A stretch of 64,000 nucleotides of DNA from Notolepis coatsorum (GCA_963971535.1 OZ020591.1:19981790-20045789); one strand, 5' to 3'; shown: positions 51,756 through 62,917, counted from the first letter of the stretch. Notes: generated by a model from the sequence alone, not told the origin. Translations and numbers: made by a program.

Positions 51756-52083
51756 GTGCAGTGCATATATAACCAAGAGGACTGTATTATATGGAAATAA
51801 ATTCGATTTAGGTTCGAGGAACCTTGCTTAAGTTATGTTTGGAAGAAATATGAAAAGCTGCTAGGCTAATATAATTATAAGTTAAACAACGTTTTAATAT
51901 TTTTATTTTTTTTATTAAAAGGCAAAATAAATTATTTAAGAATCACCTAAATGTATTTTTTGTGCTGAGACACTTGAATATCAGTAAAGTACTATATCTT
52001 TCCAGAATGATTTCGAGAAACAACAATTATAAAATGACTGATATTCTGTTTCATTTTCACAGAAGGAAAGGCTTGTAGCCTCA

Positions 52084-52440
52084 TTAATTAATTTCGAAAA
52101 AGATCCTTCAGGAACCCTTTTAAAAAAGGTTCCTCCAGGAACCCCTTCTGAGTGAACGGTACCTCCAGTAACCTCTCCTCTAAATTGAGCTGTTAAAGGT
52201 TCCTCCTTGAACCACCCAAGCAAGCAAGGTTCCTTGAGTATCCCCAGAGTTCCTTGAGGCTCTCCTAATTCTAAGAGTGAGGAACCCTTTTTAAAAAAGG
52301 TTCCTCCAGGAACCCCTTCTGAGTGAACAGTTCCTCCAGTAACCTCTGAGCTGTTAAAGGTTCCTCCTGGAACCACCCAAGCAAGCAAGGTTCCTTGAGT
52401 ATCCCCAGAGTTCCTTGAGGCTCTCCTAATTCTAAGAGTG
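52084..52440. repeat. GGTTCC-palindrome array, two ~170-bp units
   Basis: The block ggttcctccaggaacccctt to ttgaggctctcctaattcta is present twice (52130-52277 and 52300-52435). Confidence 0.85.
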
Positions 52441-52616
52441 TACTGTCTATCTGTATGTCGTGTGTGTTATGATGAATTGAAAATGGGGGACCCTGATGTA
52501 AACAAGACGAAAGTCTTTCTCTGGTCTGCATCCCCTTAACAATTGTATGTATTGAGCTGTACTGTACTGTACCCATTCTGCAATCTGTTAATAAACTTTT
52601 CAATCAATCAATCAAT
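52441..52616 (+). repeat. LINE 3' end, right part after the TA element
   Basis: Continues the UTR from 50996 (tactgtctatctgtatgtc) to the tcaatcaa tail. Confidence 0.88.
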
Positions 52617-52678
52617 ATAAATAACGTATTGTTTTCATCTCTATATTAACGTTAGGCTGTAAAAATCTGTTCTATATA

Positions 52679-52790
52679 TAGCCGGTACTACTGTGAACAT
52701 GCCCTGAGTGGGAGTCGAACCCCGGGCGACATCACAGACCTCTGTACCAAGAGGTGATTTCATTTCTAAGCGCTCAGTCTGGATGCCTCT
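52679..52790 (-). repeat. tRNA-like repeat, partner at 55072-55188
   Basis: The ~112-bp block (ccggtactactgtgaacatg to agcgctcagtctggat) recurs in the same orientation at 55072. On the minus strand GGTTCGACTCC matches the polymerase III B box exactly and TGGTACAGAGG matches an A box, but they are only 18 bases apart, so it is at best a shortened tRNA-derived head. Confidence 0.55.
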
Positions 52791-53289
52791 GGGGAGTGAG
52801 TTTTACTTCCTGGTACCGCTACCGTGCCACAGTCACTTCACGACGTCCGAAGTTCTTTGTGACTGGGCTTCGCGGTACCATCCGTTACACTCACCCCCCC
52901 CCTAAACTCACACCACCCAAGGCATCCGGGTCGCATGTATCACTTCCGCAACGGATTTGATTTCCGGGGTTGGCCTGATTGGCCGCGACGGCCACGTGAC
53001 ACGCCCCCGCGGCAGCCGCAGCGGAAAGCGCGCTGCTGCTGGAGTTCACTTCGCCTTTCACATCGCTGCTGTTTAATAATATTGTCGCGTTGGCGAAAGC
53101 AGGATGAGAGAGCGTAGATTTAGCTGTGTATCATTTAATCATTTATCATTTAACATTTGAAAGGCATACATTGTTGTCATACAGAAGTACAGAATACTTT
53201 TATCCAAAATGCTTCTTACTGTTACAGACTGTGCTAGACAAATGAATGACTAATTCGGTCAGAAATAGCGTAACTAATAACGTTAGTAA

Positions 53290-54324
53290 TAATAATAATA
53301 ATAATAATACATCTATTTTATATAGCGCTTTTCCAGGTGCTCAAAGACGCTTCACATGGGCAGGAGAGACAAACTATGGCAAAACAAAAAAACAGAACAA
53401 AACAGAACAAAAATAATACAAATAAAACCGACAGAATTAGAGGTCAAAAGCAAGATTGAAAAGGTGGGTTTTGAGGGCTGATTTAAAAGATGTCAGGGTG
53501 TTTGCATCACGGATATGGCTGGGGAGGGCATTCCAGAGGGAGGGGGCAGCAGCAGCAAAGGCCCTGTCGCCCCAGGTCCGGAGCTTGGTCGTGGGAGGTG
53601 TTAGGAGGTTGGCATCTGCAGACCTAAGGCGACGGGTGGGCGTGTGACGGTGGAGGAGGTCGGACAGGTAGGGAGGGGCAAGGTTGTTGAGGGCTTTAAA
53701 TGTGATGAGTAGTATTTTAAAATGTATCCTGTATTTGATTGGAAGCCAGTGGAGGTCGTGGATGACAGGGGTGATGTGATCAGAGCGACGGGTGGAGGTG
53801 AGCATGCGGGCAGCAGAGTTTTGGACATATTGGAGTTGATTGAGAATAGTGTTTGGTGAGCCGTAGAGGATGCTGTTGCAGTAATCTAGTCTTGATGATA
53901 TGAATGCATGAACCAGTGTTTCAGCAGCGGAGAGTGATAGGGAGGGGCGAAGACGAGCAATGTTCCGGAGGTGATAGAAGGCAGATTTGGTTATGTGGTT
54001 CACATGCGGGAGGAAAGAAAGGGTGGAGTCCAGGATGATGCCAAGGTTACGGACGTGAGTGGAGGGGGTGACAATGGTACCATCAATATTTAGGGTGAAA
54101 TCCTGGGTGTGGCTGGTGAGGGATTTTGGACCGATAATGATGATTTCTGATTTATTGCAGTTTAATTTGAGAAAGTTATTTTGCATCCATGTTTTGATGT
54201 CTGTGAGGCAGGTGCTGAGGGTGGAGAGAGTGGCTGGAGTGATAGTCTTGGTGGAGAGGTAGAGCTGCGTGTCGTCTGCATAACAGTGAAAACGCAGGCC
54301 ATGTTGGCGGAGAATCAGACCAAG
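53290..54324 (-). pseudogene. L2-like LINE reverse transcriptase C-terminal half
   Basis: The longest intact L2 frame in the window (from about 54324 to a stop at 53437) begins just before the active site: LRFHCYADDTQLYLST contains YADD. It continues with NNFLKLNCNKSEIIIIGP, LGIILDSTLSFLPHV, LVHAFISSRLDYCNS, QNSAARMLTSTRR, HDLHWLPIKYRIHFK and ends RAFAAAAPSLWNALPSH...FKSALKTHLF. The 3' UTR ends in an ATT tail on the minus strand (53288-53312). It is 5'-truncated, lacking endonuclease and most of the palm, and lies between the foldback arms. The first part of the listed frame runs into non-LINE sequence. Confidence 0.9.
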
Positions 54325-54473
54325 CGGAATATGTTGTTTCTTTACACATATGTCGCGTGAGCATATTCTCCCCGCTGGTGATCGCAGCACGGAGGGTCGC
54401 GGACCAGCCTGGCAGCATAGCTATAAAGACATATTCATAATCCAACATATGTGTAAAGAAACAACATATTCCG
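54325..54473. repeat. 29-bp perfect inverted repeat
   Basis: Arms 54325-54353 and 54445-54473 (cggaatatgttgtttctttac...) are exact complements. The same motif occurs singly at 50611. Confidence 0.9.
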
Positions 54474-55071
54474 ATTGGAAGGACTCCCATCTCCTCCTTC
54501 CTGCTCGCGTCACACAGGGCTGAGCTGTGCCGAGGTGCCGCACCCCTTGCACGGCTTTGCTCTCACTCGAGTGAGGAGGAGCGGAAGACCGCTGGTTCTC
54601 CAACATACAGCGGTGTGCTCTTCAGAATGTACCGGGAGAAACGTTTACTGTACCCCGCAGACATAATAAGCATATAAGCAGTGCTTACTAACGTTATTAG
54701 TTACGCTATTTCTGACCGAATTAGTCATTCATTTGTCTAGCACAGTCTGTAACAGTAAGAAGCATTTTGGATAAAAGTATTCTGTACTTCTGTATGACAA
54801 CAATGTATGTCTTTCAAATGTTAAATGATAAATGATTAAATGATACACACTGAAATCTACGCTCTCTCATCCTGCTTTCGCCAACGCGACAATATTATTA
54901 AACAGCAGCGATGTGAAAGGCGAAGTGAACTACAGCAGCAGCGCGCTTGCCGCTGCGGCTGCCGCGGGGGCGTGCCACGGTGTGTCACGTGGCCGTCGTG
55001 GCCAATCAGGCCAACCCCGGAAATCAAATCCGTTGCGGAAGTGATACATGCATCCGGGTCACGGCACCACT

Positions 55072-55188
55072 GTAGCCGGTACTACTGTGAACATGCCCTG
55101 AGTGGGAGTCGAGTGGGCGTCCGCACTGCGGGTGACATCACAGACCTCTGTACCAAGAGGTGAATTCACTTCTAAGCGCTCAGTCTGG
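55072..55188 (-). repeat. tRNA-like repeat, second copy
   Basis: Matches 52679-52790 with a small rearrangement (the gaaccccgggc part replaced by gagtgggcgtccgcactgc). The two copies bracket the foldback element in direct orientation. Confidence 0.6.
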
Positions 55189-55250
55189 ATTGAGCCGTAC
55201 TGTATTGTACCCATTCTGCAATCTGTTAAATAAAGTTTTCATTCATTCAT
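55189..55250 (+). repeat. LINE 3' tail fragment
   Basis: gagccgtactgtattgtacc to attcattcatcattc; same 3' end as 17344. Confidence 0.75.
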
Positions 55251-55253
55251 CAT

Positions 55254-55490
55254 TCATTTATTTATATAGCACCTTTCACAGACCAGGGTCACAAAGTGCT
55301 TCACATATAAAAATATCAATAAAGTGCAAGGATAGCAGCCTGTTAAAAAAAAAGTAATTAAAAACGTGAAAGAAAAAAAACAAGATAAAAAGACAAAATA
55401 TTTACACAGACATGTTAGCCAAAAGCCTGTTTGAACAACAGTCTTTAGCTGCTTTTTAAAAGTGTTTACCGAGACCACACCAATATGTCA
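55254..55490 (-). pseudogene. LINE ORF C-terminus and 3' end (minus)
   Basis: On the minus strand VSVNTFKKQLKTVVQTGFWL resembles an L2-type C-terminus. The 3' end follows (gaagcactttgtgaccctgg, gtgctatataaataaatg) with an atga tail. It meets the previous LINE tail head-on. Confidence 0.55.
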
Positions 55491-55744
55491 TAGTTCCCAC
55501 TTCAATGGAATGCATTTAGAGAGAAGAAAGAATATTATCCAAAATGTATTTTTGTTAGTTATAAATAGTGATTTTGTGTAAACCTCCCATTTAGTGTACC
55601 TCCTGCAATTACAATGACTGCGCTTCGAGCGCCCTCTACTGGCAGCATTAGAGTTGGTCCTCTCCTTTATAGAGCTTTGAGGCAGTCCCCGCCCCAGCGG
55701 AAATGACGTCAGGCACACGCTCTTTGTGTACTGCAGCTTCACCT

Positions 55745-56218
55745 CGTTGTCTATGGCTAATAAACTAATGCTAATCTAATTCTCTGATCACATCTAGAAC
55801 TATGGCTAATAAACTAATGCTAATCTAATTCTCTGATCATATCTAGAACTATAATGCAGAGATGGTGTAATGAATGGACTAACTGCAGCTGCAGAAGATA
55901 TATTTGAAGTATTTGAACGGACTAAGGTGGAGCACCGTGGAGGAGGATGAACTAGAGTAGAGACTGATCGCCAGATTCTTCACCGTGAAACTACTGAATG
56001 TTTTGATGCCTGAAACTGAGATGAAGAAACACAAAGCAGGTTTGTTAAATCAAAAGGTCCTTTGAACTTTAATGTCACCCTCTTGGTCAATAGGCTCCCA
56101 TTTGAGATTACGATATTGCACAATTGAATGTTTTATTAGGCACATTACTAGCCGCTTGCAGTGGTTTCATAACCAGGCTGGGCCTTGTGTGCTGCAGACG
56201 CCATCATTGTACCCTAAA
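55745..56218 (-). repeat. Unclassified repeat, inverted partner of 49368-49795
   Basis: Reverse complement of the block at 49368-49795. At its left edge the unit ctaataaactaatgctaatc plus taattctctgatca is duplicated (55758-55850). Confidence 0.85.
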
Positions 56219-56221
56219 GAA

Positions 56222-56570
56222 TGAATGAATGAAAACTTTATTTAACAGATTGCAGAATGGGTACAATACAGTACGGCTCAATACACACAATTGTTAAGGG
56301 GATGCAGACCTGAGAAAGACGTTTGTCTTGTTTCCATCAGGGTCCCCCATTTTCAATTCATATAGACATTTATGACATACACAACATACATGACATTTAT
56401 GGCATAGGGACATATAGGTATTTAGTACTGATACATTTGTGACATAAACGGTATTCAAATATACAGTACTGTTACCCCTAGATCCTGACAGAGTATATAC
56501 ATTATGATGGGGAGGGGACTGTACATTAGGAGGGGGTGGGGGTTTTGGGCATTTACGGTGCATTGTTGTG
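56222..56570 (-). repeat. LINE 3' UTR and tail (minus)
   Basis: gaatgaatgaaaactttatt and cagattgcagaatgggtac are the complement of the attc-tailed LINE 3' end. The complement of the C-rich UTR part (gggaggggactgtacattag) follows. Confidence 0.8.
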
Positions 56571-56639
56571 CATAATGCTGCTGCGTTGTTTCTGTTTTTA
56601 TTACCTAACAGACTGAACATAAATAAAAATTAATAGGAA

Positions 56640-57668
56640 ATGTATACAAGTAGGCAGAATAAGAATATTGCAGGTAAAGTACAATTTGTGTCAGGATATC
56701 CCTGATGTTTCATTTAAATGCCTGAGCAAAGAGAAAGCTGTCTTTTGAAGATATCTAGTGTGTTGGCTTCCCTGATGTTTTTGTGTAGTTTGTTTTGTTC
56801 CATAGTTTTGGGGGCGTAGTTGATAAAGGCTTGATCACCGATCCTCTTTTGTCAGTTTCTGGGAGCCTCTAGTAGTCCAGCAGCTGATGATCACAGTGTT
56901 CTTACTGGCCTGTAATATATTAGTGTTGGCGATGTAGCTAGGTCCCTGTCCATTTAGAGCTTTGTATGTAAGGAGAAGGACCTTGAAGTCGATTCTAAAT
57001 GTTACAGGAAGCCAGTGTAAAGTAGCTAAGACTGGACTAATGTGCTCTCTCCTTTTGGTTCTGGTTAGCAGTCGGGCTGCAGAGTTTTGGATTAGCTGAA
57101 GCCTCTCTGTGGTTTTCTTAGGGAGACCTGAGAAAAGTGCATTACAGTAGTCTAACCGGCTAGATATAAATGCATGAATTAGCTTCTCAGCATCGTTTTG
57201 ATTAATAAATGGTCGTACTTTTGCTATGTTTCTGAGATGAAAGAACAATGTTTTGGTCACTTTGTTAACCCTTTCACTGCCACACGACAGAAGGTTAACC
57301 CTTTACTAACTGTCGGTAGTGTGATAGTAAAGGGTTAACCTTCTGTAGTGTGGCAGTGAAAGGGTTTACCCTTTGTCGTGTGGCAGTGAAAAGGTTAACC
57401 TGCTGTCGTGTGGCAGTGAAAGGGTTAACAGTTTGGTAGTGTGGCAGTGAAAGGGTTAATAAGATAATTGAAGTTCAGTTCTGAATCTATGATAACCCCA
57501 AGACTTGTGACCTCAGATTTTATCCAAGGGGTTAGTCCTCCCAGGTTCTTTATTAACGTTTCTTTTTTTGATTTGGGGCAGATAATTAGAATTTCAGTTT
57601 TGTTCTCATTTAGTTTCAGGAAGTTCTTACTCATCCATTTATTTATTGCCAATAAGCAGTCGGTAATG
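56640..57668 (-). pseudogene. L2-like LINE ORF (minus), split by a TTAA element
   Basis: The protein matches that at 47440-48250 almost residue for residue (NKWMSKNFLKLNENKTEI, LGGLTPWIKSEVTSLG, KLIHAFISSRLDYCNA, HISPVLATLHWLPVTFRI). It is interrupted after the N-F-N-Y-L-I block by the TTAA-flanked insertion at 57265-57459 and resumes at N-K-V-T-K-T. Apart from that it has fewer lesions than the plus-strand copy. The catalytic core is absent. Confidence 0.88.
57265..57459. mobile_element. piggyBac-like MITE stack (TTAA)
   Basis: It starts TTAACCCTTTCACTGCCAC and ends GTGGCAGTGAAAGGGTTAA, i.e. perfect inverted ends on a TTAA target; the L2 frame shows the empty site. Inside, the end motif ggcagtgaaagggtt recurs four more times in both orientations, often with its own TTAA, as if elements had inserted into each other's TTAA. 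Confidence 0.8.
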
Positions 57669-58039
57669 GAGTTACGACTATGCTTGCACCTCATGGTACC
57701 AAAGCACCTCAAAGGCGCTAAAAACAAGATTACAAACATCACAAAACAAACTGGTCAGACTACTACTTGACCTTACCCCTTAGAACCCACCTCACCCCTG
57801 CCCACTTTGACAACCAGTTTGAACAAGCTGACTCTAGAGCTATGTGGCAGGGGCTCAAAACGATGACAGACTACAAAGGCGCCTCCCTCAAACTGAACAG
57901 TGACATCTCCTTAGCAAATGACCTCAATACCTTCTATGCGAGGTTTGATGCTGGTAATAACAACACCAGCCCACAAGCCACGGCAATGGGGGGGGGGGGG
58001 GGGGTCGGCTGCTGATGGAGATGCAGTGTTCAGGGTAAC
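57669..58039 (+). pseudogene. Rex1-like LINE ORF, linker before the RT
   Basis: Encodes HFDNQFEQADSRAMWQGLK, MTDYKGASLKLNSD and LANDLNTFYARFD. A stop near 57765 and a poly-G run (57990-58006) that shifts the frame separate it from the RT. The same blocks are found in the LINE at 39500-39575. Confidence 0.8.
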
Positions 58040-59516
58040 TAGGGATGCACCGATATGAAAATTGGCCGCCGATACCGATACCGATTGTTCAACTAACACT
58101 ATCGGCCGATACCGATACCGATATTTGTATATTTGTATATAAGTATTTGTAAAAAAATTTTTTTTCTTTTTTTATTAATATATATATATTTTTTAATGAA
58201 ACTACTGTATATTTGTATGTGTATGTTTGTATTTGTAGGCCTCTTTACTTACTTAAAAAAAGGAAACATCAAGAAATATGTTTATGGTATCACTATCTCT
58301 CTCCCAGTATCGTCTTGCGGCCTGCAGAGGGATACTATTTTCTCAACCAGAGCTTTCAACCAATGCAATGGAACCATTCTTGCGGCCTGCAGCGGGATAC
58401 TATTCTCTCAACCAGAGCTTTCAACCAATGCAATGGAACCATTTTGATTGACAGTCGATTCGGCCAATTACGCCACACCGCTAGCACCCACCTCCTGCTG
58501 TCCTTACCACCAATCGGCAAGCGTTTATACATTTTTCTACTTCCGGGCATGCCGCCATTGTTCTGTTTGCGAGAGCACTGCAGAAGAACACACTTAACGT
58601 AGCTACGTTAGCTTCCCGGCCCGGCGCCCGCCGACCGCCGACCGGCGCTCCACGCATGACCAAATGAGACATAATGATTTTACTGCAACAAATGTTATAA
58701 TAAAACAAAGCCTTTCTATACATTTGTCTGGTTGAAAATTTTATTAACAGATTGCAGAATGTGTAGTTGGGTACGGAATGAGCAACGGAATGGAACCGAG
58801 CTATGAACGGACTAACGGAGTAATGCCTTGTTTACAGCTATCTTCGGGTAAATAATATGCTTGTTATTGAACGTGTAACACTTCATTTTAACAGCAGATA
58901 CTTTCTTAAATGCCATCTTCCCGAGAGAGGGTGTTGACGGGGAGTTGTGTTATTAATAGCATTGAACAGCTAACCGAAAGCTAGCGTTAACTATTGTTAA
59001 AGGTTTAGCCATAACGTTACCTTGGCTAAAGTTGGGGCTATTAATAATGCAGCAATAATGGCTGCAGACCTGCAAGCAAAGTACAGCAAGTTGACAAAGG
59101 AGTATTCCAACGCAAATCACATTTTCACCAGTAACGTTGGTCTTGCATCTCCCGGTAGCTAATGAACGGACTCGGAGTAATGCCTTGCTGCTATGGGTAA
59201 TAATAATATGCTGATGTTATTGTCCGTGTAACACTAACTATATAACGCTAATGCCACAAAACGAATGCCTTGTTAATCATAAGTACTAGTTACTTTGATG
59301 CAGTAGCTTGTGTGTGTGTGTGTGGGGGACGGCGGGCGTTGTGCACTGCAGGTAGGTCGCGAGTGAACTTTTTTTTTTTGCCTTTTGACGCTACACAAAT
59401 TGATGGGTATTTATCGGCGACTGCTATCGGCACATTTGAGCTTATCGGCCGATAGCAGTCAACAAGGCACTTATCGGCCGATACCGATACCCGACCGATA
59501 TATCGGTGCACCCCTA
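58040..59516. mobile_element. hAT element (TAGGGATGCACCGATAT ends), copy 1
   Basis: The ends are TAGGGATGCACCGATATGA and ATATATCGGTGCACCCCTA; the perfect duplication agggtaac flanks it (58032-58039, 59517-59524). Subterminal tracts repeat 'ccgataccgata'. It is 1.5 kb and non-coding. It contains a 65-bp tandem duplication (58312-58440) and a LINE tail fragment on the minus strand (58730-58762), also present in copy 2. Confidence 0.96.
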
Positions 59517-60905
59517 AGGGTAACAGAGCATGAGGTGAGGCGGACCTTTAAAAAAGTGAATATCAGGAAGGCAGCAGGTCTGGACGGCATCCCCGGCCGC
59601 GTCCTAAAAGTCTGTGCCGACCAACTGGCCCCAGTATTCACTGACATATTTAACCTGTCCTTAGAACAGGCTGTCATCCCCACCTGCCTGAAGAAGTCCA
59701 CTATTATCCCTGTACCCAAAAAATCCAAGCCTGCTTGCCTCAACGACTACCGCCCTGTAGCTCTCACCTCCATAGCCATGAAGTGCTTTGAGAAGCTAGT
59801 AAAGGGCTACATCTGCTCCTCCCTCCCCATCAACATGGACCCCCTGCAATTTGCATACCGCCCCAACAGGTCCACGGAGGACGCCATAGCCCATGTGCTG
59901 CACACAGCAGCATCACACCTGGACAAGAGGCAGGGGAACTATGTGAGAATGCTATTCATCGACTACAGCTCGGCATTCAATACCATAGTCCCCTCCATAC
60001 TCATAGCCAAGCTCAGGGACCTGGGCTTGAACCATGACCTCTGCCAGTGGGTCTTGGACTTCCTGACTGGCAGACCCCAGGTGGTGAGAGCAGGCAACTG
60101 CACCTCCTCATCCATCACCCTCAACATAGGGGCCCCCCAGGGCTGTGTTCTGAGTCCCCTCCTCTACTCCCTGTACACACACGACTGTGTGGCTCAGCGG
60201 AGTAGCAATACAATCATCAAATTTGCTGACGACACAGTGGTGGTGGGCCTGATCTCTGCCAACGACGAGAGGGCCTACCTGGAAGAGGTCAAGGTCCTGG
60301 CGGGATGGTGCCAGGAAAACAGCCTCTCCCTGAACGTCAGCAAAACAAAGGAGATGATTGTGGACTTCAGGAGGTCGGGGGTCAAGGACTACAGCCCCCT
60401 CAGCATCGACGGGGCACCGGTTGAGAGAGTCAACAGCTTTAAGTACCTCAGAGCCTACATATCCGAGGACTTGACATGGACCACACACATTGACAGTGTT
60501 GTGAAGAAGGCACGACAACGCCTCTACTTCCTCAGGCGCCTAAGGAAGTTCCAAGTCAGTCAGAAGATCCTTAAGAACTTCTACTCATGTACAATAGAGA
60601 GCATCTTGACTGGCAACATCACCTCCTGGTTTGGGAATAGCACTGCACAAGACCGAAGCAGACTACAAAGAGTGACACATTCAGCCGAACGCACAATTGG
60701 AGGGGGGCTCCCCACCCTCCAGAACATTTACAACAAGCGTTGCAAGGGCAAGGCTAAGAGAATCATTAAAGACTCCAGTCACCCGAACAACTGCCTCTTT
60801 GAACTGCTGCGGTCAGGCAAGCGATACCGGAGTCTCAAGGCGAGCACAGAAAGACTCAGAAGAAGCTTCTATCCCCAGGCCATCAGGCTGCTAAACGAAC
60901 AATGA
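59517..60905 (+). CDS. Rex1-like LINE reverse transcriptase, open frame
   Basis: The frame from the hAT junction to the stop at 60903-60905 encodes about 460 residues without interruption. RT blocks in order: [66 protein letters not shown] with the first catalytic Asp, [28 protein letters not shown] with the catalytic Asp pair, and a thumb/C-terminal part ending [15 protein letters not shown]. It would make cDNA by target-primed reverse transcription and might supply activity to SINEs. The listed start is a junction; residues upstream of it in the longer open frame come from the hAT. Clade (Rex1, within the CR1/Jockey group) is from recognition, not a search. Confidence 0.9.
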   Translation, partial: RVTEHEVRRTFKKVNIRKAAGLDGIPGRVLKVCADQLAPVFTDIFNLSLEQAVIPTCLKKSTIIPVPKKSKPACLNDYRPVALTSIAMKCFEKLVKGYICSSLPINMDPLQFAYRPNRSTEDAIAHVLHTAASHLDKRQGNYVRMLFIDYSSAFNTIVPSILIAKLRDLGLNHDLCQWVLDFLTGRPQVVRAGNCTSSSITLNIGAPQGCVLSPLLYSLYTHDCVAQRSSNTIIKFADDTVVVGLISANDERAYLEEVKVLAGWCQENSLSLNVSKTKEMIVDFRRSGVKDYSPLSIDGAPVERVNSFKYLRAYISEDLTWTTHIDSVVKKARQRLYFLRRLRKFQVSQKILKNFYSCTIESILTGNITSWFGNSTAQDRSRLQRVTHSAERTIGGGLPTLQNIYNKRCKGKAKRIIKDSSHPNNCLFELLRSGKRYRSLKASTERLRRSFYPQAIRLLNEQ

Positions 60906-61385
60906 ACACTACACAACAACAACCACCAAACGCACATAGCACACACATCCACACGCACACACTCACTTTAAACAAACACACTGTAGCACCCACTCCACAC
61001 ACTTTATAGCACACACCCACTTTAAACAAACACACTGTAGCACCCACTCCCCACACTTTATATTTATTGACGAAGGATTGCACTACAACTCGTACACCTT
61101 ACTGTAAATTGTACCTAAATTGTACCTCATCCCATTTCTGCTTTGCACTATATAGTACTGTACATTAGTACACTGCATAGTATTGTATATTATATGGTAA
61201 CTCAGAACATTGTACATATGTCTATACCGAACACTGTGACCTCATTTTCTTCTTCTAAATTACATGCTATACTATGTTATTTGATACTATCTTGTCTAGC
61301 ACAGTCTCTGGAGCGTAACAGTAAGAAGCATTTTGTATGAAAGTATTCTGTACTTCTGTATGACAACTATTAAAGAAACTTGAAC
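60906..61385 (+). repeat. 3' UTR of the Rex1-like LINE
   Basis: It contains a tandem acaaacacactgtagcaccc duplication (60970-61060), followed by AT-rich sequence. The terminal block gtctagcacagtctctggag to gtatgacaactattaaag is also found, inverted, in both arms of the foldback element. Confidence 0.85.
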
Positions 61386-61802
61386 CTAGGATGGCTTAGA
61401 GTAGACAACAGAGTACAGTAACTTGCAATGGGCCTGGTCTACAAGATACACTATACGACTAAGGTACTACCCATGTACATGTCAAAATACGCCGTTAGCG
61501 CAAGTTAGTTCACTGTTCAAATCGAAATGTCCCATTGAACTAAATAATTCACTGAGGCGTTGTATTAACGTTATATATCCGGCTAGCAGTAGCTACAGAT
61601 AGCTCCTGATATCAATGTCTTATAACACTGATTCGATGCGTATTCGCGCTGAGGGCTTGTGAATGTGATTTAACGTTATACCAATACTAGGGTCCAGCTG
61701 CAGCGCCGGAGAATCCTTGCCGTAGCTCGAGGCTACTCGAGTATAGGGTCCAGGTGCAGCTCCGGAGAATCCTGGCCGTAGCTGGAGGCTACTAGAGTAC
61801 AC
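61386..61802. other. Non-coding with a 56-bp tandem duplication
   Basis: agggtccagctgcagcgccg plus gagaatccttgccgtagct occurs at 61689-61744 and 61745-61799. The block ctacaagatacactatacga (61433) is shared with 49815. No gene. Confidence 0.7.
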
Positions 61803-62691
61803 CAGGGTTTCCGTTAGAAAAGATTGTTGCCGGCCTCAGTGAAATCTACCGGTCAAATGAGAGAAATTCCGGTCAGAGTTTATTGAGCTTAAAGACAATT
61901 GATAGGCAAAAGAATGACAACAAAACAAAATAATGACATCATCAAGGCATGTAGATTTATAATATTTTTACTTAAAACTAGGCTACTTTTGCGTATAAAG
62001 TCATTATATTCCAAATAAAATAAGTCCCGAGACTCGTGCTGCTGCCGACTTTAAATCAAATAGGTGTCTGTGGGCAGTCGCCCGACATTAATAAACAACA
62101 GTCTGTTATAATCACATTTTTATGAGCTAACGAATTCCGTTATATTGGACATTTGTATTAATTATATCAAGCGAAGAACTGAGAAATTTGACGGAGAGAG
62201 ACGGCAACATTATCGTGGGTTTGCGTGACGACTCTCTCTCTCCACCTCCCAATGACTTATTTGCGAGAGTATGTCGATGCAGAGCAGCAGATTCAGCTGT
62301 TATTGGCTCTTTTCTGGGGACCGCACAGCAGCGCCCCCCACCCAACATTGAATTGAAAATGGCTGAATTGGAGTACTGCTGGAGTACTGCATTGTGCTGC
62401 TGCTGCTCCGGCTCTGCAGCTTCACAAAAGTTCGCACACCCAGCACTAAGCTCTCGCTGACAACGTCGTTGTCATTATTAGAAGCAACGATGAAACAAAT
62501 GTAATGATTGTTTCGTTCATCACATAGGCTATTTAATTTTAGCCTATTTTAATACAATTCAAATAATCAAATTGTGCTTAGACTCAGGGAATTATTTTCA
62601 CCGGACATTAAGACCGGAGAGATTAAATATGTCGGACTTCAACAGATTTTGCCGGTCAAATACCGGTAATTACCGGCTAACGGAAACGCTG
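61803..62691. mobile_element. hAT-like element (CAGGGTTTCCGTTAG ends), copy 1
   Basis: The ends are CAGGGTTTCCGTTAG and CTAACGGAAACGCTG (one mismatch), with 'accggtaattaccgg'-type subterminal repeats. The 889 bp have no long frame. No target duplication is visible, so the flanks may have been rearranged. Confidence 0.75.
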
Positions 62692-62876
62692 ACAGACAGT
62701 GGAGCTTGTTGCGTGGTGGCGATGTCTCGCAGATAATACAAGTACAAGTCTAATTATATAATATATATATTTTATAAAAAAAAAAAACGATCTGTATCGG
62801 ATCGGTATCGGCCGATATGGCTCACGACGATCGGTGATCGGTATCGGTGGCAAAAAACGTGATCGGGGCATCCCTA
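62692..62876. mobile_element. Right end of another TAGGGATG-type hAT
   Basis: The segment ends cgtgatcggggcatccct(a), preceded by 'gatcggtatcgg' repeats. The left end is missing. Confidence 0.65.
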
Positions 62877-62917
62877 GTATGTAGTGTAGCCTATATTGTA
62901 CACCTAGTAGTGTAGCC

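Larger units (their letters stand above)
52933..55051. mobile_element. Foldback element with ~360-bp inverted arms, Mutator-like
   Basis: The arms 52933-53289 and 54685-55051 are reverse complements over their full length, beginning GCATGTATCACTTCCGC. The perfect 9-bp duplication atccgggtc flanks them (52924-52932 and 55052-55060). Long inverted repeats with a 9-bp duplication are the hallmark of Mutator-like elements. No transposase is present; the centre is filled by an L2-like LINE on the minus strand. The inner parts of the arms contain a LINE 3' end. Confidence 0.8.
57669..61385 (+). mobile_element. Rex1-like LINE, 5' truncated, split by a hAT
   Basis: Pieces at 57669-58039 and 59517-61385 form one LINE; the frame rejoins across the hAT through its target duplication agggtaac. 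The RT and C-terminus are intact, and the 3' UTR ends attaaagaaacttgaacc. The endonuclease and 5' UTR are missing. Confidence 0.9.
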
